Program-made: the position numbers and the translations under genes
From: Halobacillus halophilus
GTDB taxonomy: Bacteria; Bacillota; Bacilli; Bacillales; Halobacillaceae
Direction of reading: 5' to 3'
DNA: 64,000 nt
NCBI RefSeq assembly: GCF_020171985.1
Contig: NZ_JAIVAL010000004.1
Span: forward strand, 62,001 to 126,000
Shown here: positions 26,048 through 33,987 of the stretch, in pieces
Numbering within the stretch: the first letter of the stretch is position 1
How the letters are laid out: every line of letters begins with the position of its first letter
The notes under the pieces: model-generated
What the model was told of the DNA's origin: nothing
Seen by the model: only the letters and a program-made list of their open reading frames with translations
Database searches by the model: none

Positions 26048-26369
26048 CTGGCTGCTTGTCGTGCTCCTGTTTACGCTGCTCGGTGCTGTAGGCGGGTACT
26101 TTTTTAAAAAAGCTACAAGCCATGGATTTGCCTTAAACACGTATTTCTTTAAACATTTAATCGTGGGCTGCAGTTTTTACGGCGCAGGAGCCATACTGAA
26201 TATCATTACACTAAACTATCTGCCTTACACAATCGTGTTCCCGCTTACGTCAATCACTTATGTGTGGACACTCGTTATATCCTATTTTCTTCTTAAAGAA
26301 GTCATTACACTAAAGAAAGTGATCGGCGTTACTTTAATTATCGCAGGATCCTTCTTTCTCATTCTTTAA
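26028..26369 (+). CDS. SMR/EamA-like small transporter subunit 2
   Basis: 113 residues, four transmembrane helices, ending VIGVTLIIAGSFFLIL. Paralogous in fold to the preceding gene, so the two may form an asymmetric heterodimer like ArnE/ArnF. TTG 26028 or GTG 26034 could be the start; both lie inside the previous gene, so translation is presumably coupled. A long repeat-derived hairpin just downstream ends the cassette. Confidence 0.78.
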   Translation: MGVATISWLLVVLLFTLLGAVGGYFFKKATSHGFALNTYFFKHLIVGCSFYGAGAILNIITLNYLPYTIVFPLTSITYVWTLVISYFLLKEVITLKKVIGVTLIIAGSFFLIL

Positions 26370-26386
26370 GATAGATACTATTTAAC

Positions 26387-26432
26387 AAAAAATGGATGAC
26401 CTGAGGTGAACACCTCAGGTCATCCATTTTTT
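26387..26432. repeat. Interspersed palindromic repeat, copy 5 (inside-out)
   Basis: Perfect 22-bp stem with loop AA, but with the halves in reverse order compared with the other copies: TGGATGACCTGAGGTG then CACCTCAGGTCATCCA. A-run and T-run flank it, making a bidirectional terminator between the SMR gene and the DUF624 gene. Its right arm runs into the 3' end of the DUF624 gene and supplies that gene's stop codon. Confidence 0.9.
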
Positions 26433-27115
26433 TCCTTATGATTTAACTTTAAAAACAGCCGGTAGAAGGATGAGAAGGAGAGAAATGCGATGATCGATCC
26501 TGTAAAGATTGGAATCATCAGTGGAAAGACATACACACTGATATAAAGCATAATAGCCGAAGTTATCGCCACCGTCACGAAAGATAAAGGACTCACGATC
26601 GTTACAAGAAATGCTTTTTTAAACGCTGGTCTTGCTTTAAGATCGAAATGCACGGTTACAGAAAAGAAATTGATGGTGAATACGTATAGGATGATTCCCA
26701 AGATAAAGAAAACATTCATAATCAACTCATTAACTGTAGAAAAATAATAGATGTCCCCGAGCAATACGCCCCATAGAATTGTGAAAACTATACCGGCTTG
26801 TACACTTACTTTATAATTTTCCTTATAATAGCTGATATACGAACGGTCAGGTCTATCGTCATGATCTTTTCTGACCCATTCTCTTGCTTTAGCAAACAAC
26901 GCCGTGGTAGCGGGAAAGAACAAAATTGGCATCAAAACAATCAATGTAGGAGCCAGGTAGTAGATATCTTCTGTTTTTTCCGCATATATCATGCTGATAA
27001 CGAGTAAAGCGATCGGCAGGTTGAATACCGCCCACTGTAAATTGTTGAGTGAAAACTTGGCAATCCACTCACTTACTGCATATAGTCCGCCTCTAATTCC
27101 TGGTGTACGGCTCAT
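26420..27115 (-). CDS. DUF624 (YesL-like) membrane protein
   Basis: 231 residues with about five to six transmembrane helices; the N-terminal region SEWIAKFSLNNLQWAVFNLP and the segment FPATTALFAKAREWVRKD are typical of the YesL/DUF624 family, whose genes usually sit beside carbohydrate ABC transporters. Function is not established. It lies just downstream of the second sugar operon but is separated from it by a terminator. Its TGA stop is part of the inside-out palindromic repeat, so the last residues may be repeat-derived. Confidence 0.85.
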   Translation of the reverse strand: MSRTPGIRGGLYAVSEWIAKFSLNNLQWAVFNLPIALLVISMIYAEKTEDIYYLAPTLIVLMPILFFPATTALFAKAREWVRKDHDDRPDRSYISYYKENYKVSVQAGIVFTILWGVLLGDIYYFSTVNELIMNVFFILGIILYVFTINFFSVTVHFDLKARPAFKKAFLVTIVSPLSFVTVAITSAIMLYISVYVFPLMIPIFTGSIIAFLSFSSFYRLFLKLNHKEKNG

Positions 27116-27139
27116 CTGTCTCCCCTTCCTATCTGAAGA

Positions 27140-27166
27140 AAACCCCTTTTGCTGGAAAAGGGGTTT
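27140..27166 (-). terminator. Terminator of the second sugar operon
   Basis: AAACCCCTTTT / AAAAGGGGTTT stem past the isomerase stop at 27179. Confidence 0.8.
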
Positions 27167-27178
27167 CTGCTTATTTAT

Positions 27179-28147
27179 TTACGCCCACCACATCTCGGCT
27201 GGTGGTTCTTCAATCAGCACCGATCTCAAGTTTTTCACTGCTTGACTGAAACCTTCGTTAATCGACATGATCGGGTCTTCATGCTCAATGCTGACCACAT
27301 GATCATAGCCGTAAGTTCGTAAAGCACTCATAATATTCGACCATTCCTGTGTCCCGTGGCCATACCCTACGGAACGGAATGTCCAGGCACGAGTCCTCAC
27401 ATTCCCATATGGCTGCATATCTGTAAGACCGTACATGTTTACATTTTCCTGGTCAATATACGTATCTTTCGCGTGGAAATGGTGGATAGCATCTTCATTT
27501 CCAAGAATTTTAATCGCAGCCACCGGTTCAATGCCCTGCCACCAGAGGTGACTGGGATCCAGGTTCGCACCAATAGCCTCATTAGTAGCTTCACGGAGCT
27601 TAAGCATCGTATATGGCGTATGAACAAGAAAGCCTGCGTGAAGTTCAAGACCTACTTTAACTCCGTGCTCTTTTGCAAATTCTCCCTGCTCTTTCCAGTA
27701 AGGAATCAACTTTTCGTTCCATTGCCATTCTAACACATCTGAGTACTCCGCGGGCCAGGGTGTGACCGGCCAGTTTGGTGCCGTATCGTTTTCATGGCCG
27801 CCCGGTGTACCAGAGAAAGTGTTCACAACCGGAACATCCATAAGGCTTGCCAGTTTAACCGATTTTACAAAAGCTTCGTGTGATTCTTCCGCAAATGCTT
27901 GATCAGGGGAAATCGGATTTCCATGGCAGCTGAAGGCACTGATCGTTAATCCGCGGGAATGTACTTTTTCTAAGTATTCGTTACGCTTATCTTCGCTTTC
28001 GAGCAGCTCATCAACGTTACAGTGAGCATTGCCTGGATAGCCGCCCGTGCCAATTTCCACTGCCTTAAGTCCAGAAGCTTTTACGTGATCAAGCATGTCT
28101 TCAAAAGATTTATCGGAAAATAATACCGTAAATACGCCTAGTTTCAT
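27179..28147 (-). CDS. sugar phosphate isomerase/epimerase family protein (TIM barrel)
   Basis: 322-residue xylose isomerase-like/AP endonuclease-2 fold. Metal-binding residues are recognisable in GLELHAG (Glu), NLDPSHLWW (Asp and His), HFHAKD (His) and SIEHEDP (Glu). In the E. coli ycj cluster a protein of this class (YcjR) epimerises 3-keto-glycosides, and the company of two Gfo/Idh/MocA dehydrogenases here suggests a similar step. Last gene of the operon; ATG with GGAGGAG upstream. Substrate unknown. Confidence 0.88.
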   Translation of the reverse strand: MKLGVFTVLFSDKSFEDMLDHVKASGLKAVEIGTGGYPGNAHCNVDELLESEDKRNEYLEKVHSRGLTISAFSCHGNPISPDQAFAEESHEAFVKSVKLASLMDVPVVNTFSGTPGGHENDTAPNWPVTPWPAEYSDVLEWQWNEKLIPYWKEQGEFAKEHGVKVGLELHAGFLVHTPYTMLKLREATNEAIGANLDPSHLWWQGIEPVAAIKILGNEDAIHHFHAKDTYIDQENVNMYGLTDMQPYGNVRTRAWTFRSVGYGHGTQEWSNIMSALRTYGYDHVVSIEHEDPIMSINEGFSQAVKNLRSVLIEEPPAEMWWA

Positions 28148-28171
28148 GTTATGACTCCTCCATTCATTCGT

Positions 28172-29212
28172 TTAGTCTAGCTTCACACTTGTGCCGGTTT
28201 CACTGCTTAAATATATCGCTTCCATTAACTTCGTCACCTGAAGGGCCTGCTCGGGTTTAACGATTAATTCATCCTGACCGAGGCAGCTGTCGACAAAGTT
28301 TTTGGCCTGATACAACCCTGGCTTTGGTTCGCCTTCACGAATCTTCGCTGAACTATCCCATAATGCTCCGTATTTGGCCTGATACAGCTCAAAAGGATAC
28401 ACGCTTAAGCCGCCATCTACTCCAGAAATGCTTAATTTTGTATCATCATCTTTAATATTCGCGGCCCAGGAACATTCAAATTGTAAAGATAGTCCGTTAT
28501 CAAACGTAATATAACTGGTTACATGGTCATCCACATCAAACGTCTCATGATCGAAAGCTCCCCAGTCGTTGACCTGATCAGGAGTCTTACTCAAACGATC
28601 ATAAGCTCTTCCCATAACCTCGACAGGCTTAGGGTCATCAAGGAGCCACAGAGCTAAATCGAGTAAATGGCAGCCAAAGTCAATCAGGCTTCCGCCGCCT
28701 TGCAAATCTTTATTGGTAAACACGCCCCACCCAGGAACTTTACGTCTCCTCATCGCCTGTACACGTGTCACCAGCGGATCGCCAATCTCGTTGTTATCCA
28801 TTGCTTTTCTGGCAAGCTGGGCTTCAGGGGTAAAGCGATAGTGATAGCCAATAGAAAGCAGGCGATCGTTTTTCTTAGCTGCAGCGATCATACTGGTACA
28901 TTCTTCCGTAGTAATTGCCATTGGCTTTTCGCAGAGTACATGAACCCCTGCGTTTAGTGCGGCAATTGCGATTTCCGCATGGAACTTATTTGGTGTGCAG
29001 ATCGTGACAGCATCCACCTTCTGAAAAAGGTCTTCGTAATTCTCAAAAACATGAGGGATATCGAATAGACGAGCAGCTTCTTCCGCCCTGTCTTTATTTA
29101 GATCCTGTACAGCCGTCAGTACTACGGAATCCTCTAATTGTTGAAAAGAGGGGATATGCCTGCCCTGGGCAATCCCCCCTGCTCCGATGATCCCCATCTT
29201 CAAACGTGTCAC
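28172..29212 (-). CDS. Gfo/Idh/MocA-family NAD(P)-dependent oxidoreductase 1
   Basis: 346 residues with the N-terminal Rossmann motif GIIGAGGIAQGRHIPS and the family's EKPMA motif (HVLCEKPMAIT) that holds the catalytic lysine. The C-terminal alpha/beta domain includes GGGSLIDFGCHLLDLALWLL with the conserved His. Expected to oxidise a sugar or glycoside hydroxyl. Starts at GTG whose GTGA overlaps the stop of the paralogous upstream gene. Same length as that paralogue, but clearly divergent, so different steps are likely. Confidence 0.9.
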   Translation of the reverse strand: MTRLKMGIIGAGGIAQGRHIPSFQQLEDSVVLTAVQDLNKDRAEEAARLFDIPHVFENYEDLFQKVDAVTICTPNKFHAEIAIAALNAGVHVLCEKPMAITTEECTSMIAAAKKNDRLLSIGYHYRFTPEAQLARKAMDNNEIGDPLVTRVQAMRRRKVPGWGVFTNKDLQGGGSLIDFGCHLLDLALWLLDDPKPVEVMGRAYDRLSKTPDQVNDWGAFDHETFDVDDHVTSYITFDNGLSLQFECSWAANIKDDDTKLSISGVDGGLSVYPFELYQAKYGALWDSSAKIREGEPKPGLYQAKNFVDSCLGQDELIVKPEQALQVTKLMEAIYLSSETGTSVKLD

Positions 29213-30249
29213 TTCTTGACCCGTTCCAAACTGCTGATTTGTCTTGTTTCTCCAGAGCGAAGCGCTCCCAGGATGACGTCCAGGGATTTCATTCCTTCTT
29301 CTCCTGTGATCAACGGCTCTGTATCATTCTGGATACTTTCTACAAAATGATCGACCACATGAGAATTGCTCTGTCCGCCTTCGTCATTGGATTGGATTTT
29401 GCCAAGCTGATAATTTACGATATCTCCATTTGTGTACTGCGCTACTAAGGAGTAAACTGGGTCATCCTCTAGACGCAAGGTTCCTTTCTCACCATAGATA
29501 ACGGTTGAATTATCTTCTCCTGGCTGGTAAGCCCAGCTTGCTGTCATAGTGCCTACCACGCCTTCTTCGCTGCGCAGAATGCAAACGGCATTATCATCAA
29601 CGGTAATATTTTCTTTGGCATTGTTCTCGATAAACCCTGCTACATCGATAAACTCTTGTCCCAGTATGTAACGAAGTAAATCTGCCTTATGTACTCCGAG
29701 GTCGCCCATCGCACCTATAAAGGCTTGATCTTTCTTGAAGAACCAGCTGTCTTTTCCTTCTGCACTCCAGCCTTCCGGGCCGCCGTGTCCAAATGTCGTG
29801 CGGAAACTGTACACTTTTCCAAGAGCTCCTGAAGCGATCAGTTCTTTCGCTTTTACATGAGAAGGAACAAAGCGCTGATTGTGAGCAATCATCAATTTCT
29901 TGTTATTTTGCTCCGCGGTTTGAATCATTTCTTCCGCTTCTTCTCTGGAAGTTGCCATTGGTTTTTCACATAACACATGACAGCCGGCTTTTAATGCGGC
30001 AATGGATACAGGTGCGTGAAGATAGTTTGGGAGACACACACTGACGGCATCCACATTCTCTTTAGCCAAAAGATCTTCATAACTCGTGTAAGCGGTGGCG
30101 CCATACTCTTCAGCTACTTCTTTAACTCTTGCTTCAACAATGTCACACACAGCTGTGATCTCTACATTTTCATTCGCATCATATTCTAATAAGTGCCGAT
30201 TTTGAGCAATGCTTCCACATCCAAGGACAGCAATCTTCAGTTTAGACAT
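29209..30249 (-). CDS. Gfo/Idh/MocA-family NAD(P)-dependent oxidoreductase 2
   Basis: 346 residues. Rossmann motif VLGCGSIAQNRHLLE, EKPMA motif in HVLCEKPMATS, and the conserved GAMGDLGVHKADLLRY block with the catalytic histidine. AAGGAGG precedes the ATG. Overlaps the next dehydrogenase gene by 4 bases. Two such enzymes in tandem with a TIM-barrel epimerase recall YcjS and YcjQ, which act as glycoside 3-dehydrogenases. Confidence 0.9.
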   Translation of the reverse strand: MSKLKIAVLGCGSIAQNRHLLEYDANENVEITAVCDIVEARVKEVAEEYGATAYTSYEDLLAKENVDAVSVCLPNYLHAPVSIAALKAGCHVLCEKPMATSREEAEEMIQTAEQNNKKLMIAHNQRFVPSHVKAKELIASGALGKVYSFRTTFGHGGPEGWSAEGKDSWFFKKDQAFIGAMGDLGVHKADLLRYILGQEFIDVAGFIENNAKENITVDDNAVCILRSEEGVVGTMTASWAYQPGEDNSTVIYGEKGTLRLEDDPVYSLVAQYTNGDIVNYQLGKIQSNDEGGQSNSHVVDHFVESIQNDTEPLITGEEGMKSLDVILGALRSGETRQISSLERVKK

Positions 30250-30264
30250 AGTGAAAACCTCCTG

Positions 30265-30984
30265 TTATTTAGTAGAAATTTCTTCTAAAGGCTGGGCATT
30301 CCCATAAACATTTTTCGGGGTATTCGTGTTATTTACCCATTTTACACCATTTTTGATTACATTTTGAATTTCTTTATTGTGGTAAGTTGGATAGGTTTCA
30401 TGCCCGGGACGGAAATAGAAGACTTTCCCTCTTCCACGTCGGAAAGTTGCTCCGCTTCTGAACACTTCTCCACCTTCAAACCAGCTAAGGAAAATTAATT
30501 CTTCCGGTGTCGGAATATCAAAATGTTCACCGTACATTTCCTCTTTTTCAAGCTCAATATACTCTCCCACACCTTCTGTAATCGGGTGAGTTGGATCCAC
30601 GACCCACAAACGTTCTTTATCGTCAGCTTCTCTCCATTTCAAATCGCAGGTCGTGCCCATGAGTTTCTTAAACACTTTAGAAAAGTGAGCGGAATGTAAA
30701 ACGACAAGTCCCATACCTTCCAAAACACGCTGCTTCACCTTTTCAGCAATTTCATCTTTTACATCTTCGTGTGCTTTATGTCCCCACCAGACAAGTACGT
30801 CGGTTTCAGCTAAGACTTCATCGGTGAGGCCGTGTTCTTCCTCATCAAGTGTAGCCGTTTTCACATTTTCGTGATCTTCTCCAAGAAAGCCGGCAATAGC
30901 CCCATGAATTCCTTCCGGGTAGATATCACTAACTACCTTGTTTTCTTTTTCATGGCGATTTTCATTCCATACTAATACGTTCAT
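30265..30984 (-). CDS. ThuA-domain protein (trehalose-utilisation family)
   Basis: 239 residues with the class I glutamine-amidotransferase-like ThuA fold: [11 protein letters not shown] at the start, [32 protein letters not shown] and the C-terminal [14 protein letters not shown] block. ThuA proteins participate in catabolism of disaccharides such as trehalose and are linked with 3-keto-sugar routes; the exact reaction is unsettled. It lies inside the operon between the LacI regulator and the dehydrogenases. Confidence 0.9.
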   Translation of the reverse strand: MNVLVWNENRHEKENKVVSDIYPEGIHGAIAGFLGEDHENVKTATLDEEEHGLTDEVLAETDVLVWWGHKAHEDVKDEIAEKVKQRVLEGMGLVVLHSAHFSKVFKKLMGTTCDLKWREADDKERLWVVDPTHPITEGVGEYIELEKEEMYGEHFDIPTPEELIFLSWFEGGEVFRSGATFRRGRGKVFYFRPGHETYPTYHNKEIQNVIKNGVKWVNNTNTPKNVYGNAQPLEEISTK

Positions 30985-31013
30985 AATTTCCTCTCCCTTT
31001 CTTTATCTCTTTT

Positions 31014-32078
31014 TTAATGTGGTGCCTGGTAGTCTTGTTCTGACTCTGATTTTTCAACCTTATGTCTTATACAGGATTCTCTTTCGACAATAATGGTCGG
31101 GATAATAATGCTCTTTTTCACCATATCGGGATGATTCAGTAATTCGATCAAACTCCTGGCCGATTCGTGACCAAGCTGGAAGGACTGCGTATCGACTGTG
31201 GTAAGCGGTGGTTTTGACAACCTGGCAATCATCGTATTGTTAAACCCCACAATGCTCATTTCATCCGGTAAACGAATTCCTTTATCCTCCAGGGCCCTCA
31301 TGACCTTCATAGAGTTGTAATCATCTGTTATCACAAGTCCAGTCGGCGGTTCGGTCAACTGCAGCAACTCTTCCACCACGGTCTCAGCATCCGCTTTGCC
31401 GGATTGGATATTCTTCAAATAATCCTCCGTCAGTTCCAGTCCTTGCTCTCTCAGAGATAATTTAAACCCTGACAGCCGGTCACGTGCCACCTCGTAATGA
31501 GAGTCTCCGCCGACAAACCCAATTTTCTGATGGCCAAGGCCAATGAGATAATCGGTGACTTCCTTACTGGCCTGAACATTATCATTATCCACAAACATGG
31601 TATCACTCGTATGAGAGACTGGTTTTCCAATCATAACGAATGGAAAGTTGCATTCCCTTAAGTAAGGAACAACGTTGTCATCTTCTCTTGAGTACAGGAC
31701 AATCACACCGTCCACTCGTTTACCCTGAACCATCTTCACCACTTCCCGGTAAATCGATTCCTCTGTATTCCCAGTGGTTAAGTAGATACTGTAATCCTTT
31801 TCATGGCAGGCATCACTTATTCCTCTGAGCAATTCCGAAAAGAAAGGATTATCAAAAGAATGGACAGAAGCCACCTTTGTCACGATCCCAATCGTTTGAG
31901 TAGACTGGCTGACAAGAACCCGGCCATTGTAGTTCAGGTGATAGCCGAGCTCATCCATAACTTTCCGAACCCGGCGCTTCGTTTTTTCACTGATTCTCGG
32001 GCTGTCCGAAATGACACGGGATACAGTGGACGGGGCAACATTTGCTTTTTTGGCTACATCTTTAATAGTGACAGACAC
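31014..32078 (-). CDS. LacI-family transcriptional regulator
   Basis: N-terminal LacI helix-turn-helix VTIKDVAKKANVAPSTVSRVISDS with hinge helix (YNGRVLVSQ), then a periplasmic-binding-protein-like effector domain. GTG 32078 is preferred: it gives the family's usual N-terminus and lies nine bases from AGAGGAG, while ATG 32084 is only three bases away. It sits within the operon after the permeases. Two copies of TGTGCAAACGTATTCACA-like sites upstream of the binding protein are the likely operators. Confidence 0.92.
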   Translation of the reverse strand: MSVTIKDVAKKANVAPSTVSRVISDSPRISEKTKRRVRKVMDELGYHLNYNGRVLVSQSTQTIGIVTKVASVHSFDNPFFSELLRGISDACHEKDYSIYLTTGNTEESIYREVVKMVQGKRVDGVIVLYSREDDNVVPYLRECNFPFVMIGKPVSHTSDTMFVDNDNVQASKEVTDYLIGLGHQKIGFVGGDSHYEVARDRLSGFKLSLREQGLELTEDYLKNIQSGKADAETVVEELLQLTEPPTGLVITDDYNSMKVMRALEDKGIRLPDEMSIVGFNNTMIARLSKPPLTTVDTQSFQLGHESARSLIELLNHPDMVKKSIIIPTIIVERESCIRHKVEKSESEQDYQAPH

Positions 32079-32098
32079 GTGCATCTACTCCTCTGACT

Positions 32099-32923
32099 CT
32101 ATTTCACAGCACCCTCAGAAACGCCATTAATGATTTGTTTCTGTGCGAAGAAATACCCGATAATAACCGGAAGAATTGCAATCGTCAGCCCTGCCAGAGC
32201 CAAGTGCCATTGTTTCGTGTACTGTCCGAAGAAATAGAACATTTTAAGTGGAATGGTTGCATTCGCTTCACTTAATACTAAAGAAGGCAGCAAGTAATCA
32301 TTCCAGATCCAGATAGTGTTCAGAATCCCAACAGTCACGGATATAGGTTTTAACAGTGGGAAAATAATATACCAGAACAACTGGAAGCGGTTTGCCCCAT
32401 CAATGATTGCGGCCTCATCCATAGATTTAGAAACACCCGTCATCGCCCCGTGATAAAGGAAGATCGACAAGCTGCACCCAAAACCAAGGTACATGAAGAT
32501 TAATCCGCCTGCATTCAGCATGTCCGCTTGTCCAAATATAGACACGAGCGGGATCATAACAGACTGGAATGGAATAAGCATCGCAGCAACGAAAATGAAG
32601 AAAATGAACCCGCTTAATTTACTTTTATTACGAGCAAGAGCATAGCCGGCCATGGAAGAAAACAAAATGATGATAGCTATACTGCATCCGGTAACAAGCA
32701 CCGAATTAAACAATGATTTAAGAAAAGCTAAGTCGACAAAGGCCTGTGCAAAGTTATCAAAAGCGAGTTCAGATGGGAAACCTAAAACCCCGCCGAAAAT
32801 ATCACGTTTTGTTTTAAAGGCATTGACGACCATTAAGTAGAAAGGAGCGATCCACAATAAACCAAGCAGAAGGCCAAGAATTTCAATGGAAAATAAATTA
32901 CGTTTTTCCTGATTCTTTTTCAT
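32099..32923 (-). CDS. ABC sugar transporter permease (MalG type), second sugar operon
   Basis: 274 residues, about six transmembrane helices, with EAA loop DEAAIIDGANRFQLFWYIIFP. The start overlaps the stop of the partner permease (TAATG). Together with the binding protein it imports an unidentified glycoside. No ATPase gene nearby. Confidence 0.93.
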   Translation of the reverse strand: MKKNQEKRNLFSIEILGLLLGLLWIAPFYLMVVNAFKTKRDIFGGVLGFPSELAFDNFAQAFVDLAFLKSLFNSVLVTGCSIAIIILFSSMAGYALARNKSKLSGFIFFIFVAAMLIPFQSVMIPLVSIFGQADMLNAGGLIFMYLGFGCSLSIFLYHGAMTGVSKSMDEAAIIDGANRFQLFWYIIFPLLKPISVTVGILNTIWIWNDYLLPSLVLSEANATIPLKMFYFFGQYTKQWHLALAGLTIAILPVIIGYFFAQKQIINGVSEGAVK

Positions 32924-33783
32924 TACATCTCAACCTCCCGTTTCTTGTTGTAATACACTTGGGTTAATGCAACGACAGCCACAATTAAGAAGAAAATAAC
33001 TGCCTTTGCCTGCGCATAGGCCATTTGGTTATCAGAGAACGCCGTACGAACAATCTCCATGGACACCATTTGTGTCGAGTTAAAAGGTCCGCCGTTTGTG
33101 AGTGACAAGTTCTGATCATAAATCTTAAAGGACATCGACAGCGTTAAGAACATGCTGATCGTGAAAGCTGGCGCAACAAGCGGAAACGTAATGTTTTTAA
33201 ATCGCTGGAAACTGCTCGCGCCATCAATTTTAGCCGCTTCGATTAAGTCTTTCGGAATGTTCTCAAGATAAGCAATGTAGATGATCATGATGTACCCGGC
33301 CATCTGCCAGGCTGTTAAAATGACCAGACCCCAGAAACCAGTATTTGTCGTGGATAGCCAGCCATTCAGACCTTCAATACCTGTTAAGTTCGCTATGTCG
33401 CCAAATACACTAATGAAAATAAACTGCCAGATAAAACCTAGAATCAAGCCGCCAATCAGGTTCGGCATAAAGAATACAGTACGCAATAAATTATTGGACT
33501 TAATGTTACGTGTCACAATCAAAGCCAGTGCCATTCCAAATACATTGAGGAGCAGAACCGTGACGACTGCAAATTTGATTGTAAACCAAATCGATTGCAT
33601 GAATTCGTCTTCCTGGAACAAATTAATGTAGTTTTGGAATCCTAAGAATTCCGTAGCTGTAAGTCCATTCCAGTTTGTGAATGAATAAATAAAACCATAG
33701 ATGAACGGAATAACGACAACAATTCCCAACCCGAGGATCACGGGAGTTAAGAATAACCAAAAGGCAAGACTGCGGTTTTTCAT
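32923..33783 (-). CDS. ABC sugar transporter permease (MalF type), second sugar operon
   Basis: About 286 residues with six transmembrane helices and EAA loop EAAKIDGASSFQRFKNITFP. ATG 33783 is chosen because GGAGGAGG lies five bases before it; the TTG at 33798 is within that ribosome site. It follows the binding-protein gene after a strong hairpin. Confidence 0.92.
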   Translation of the reverse strand: MKNRSLAFWLFLTPVILGLGIVVVIPFIYGFIYSFTNWNGLTATEFLGFQNYINLFQEDEFMQSIWFTIKFAVVTVLLLNVFGMALALIVTRNIKSNNLLRTVFFMPNLIGGLILGFIWQFIFISVFGDIANLTGIEGLNGWLSTTNTGFWGLVILTAWQMAGYIMIIYIAYLENIPKDLIEAAKIDGASSFQRFKNITFPLVAPAFTISMFLTLSMSFKIYDQNLSLTNGGPFNSTQMVSMEIVRTAFSDNQMAYAQAKAVIFFLIVAVVALTQVYYNKKREVEM

Positions 33784-33940
33784 GTAAACCTCCTCCAATA
33801 CTTTACACGTGCACTTTTAGGTAAAAAAAGTCCGTGGTTTATCGATATGATATCGATTTCATAATTTGATAAAATAAACATCTCTCCTATTAGACTACCT
33901 ATACGTCTAAATATCCTAATAGAGGAGATATTTATATGTA

Positions 33941-33972
33941 CCAGCAGGATCGTTAATAAGCGATCCTGCTGG
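33941..33972 (-). terminator. Intercistronic hairpin after the binding-protein gene
   Basis: Perfect 12-bp stem CCAGCAGGATCG / CGATCCTGCTGG, without a strong U-run. More likely an mRNA-protecting or partly terminating hairpin that raises binding-protein levels above the permeases. Confidence 0.65.
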
Positions 33973-33987
33973 CTGTTTAGTTACAGA

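Noticed and set aside
27179-30249. myo-inositol (iol) operon
   Set aside because: Although isomerase and Gfo/Idh/MocA enzymes occur, there is no IolC kinase, IolD hydrolase or IolJ aldolase, and a ThuA gene is present instead.
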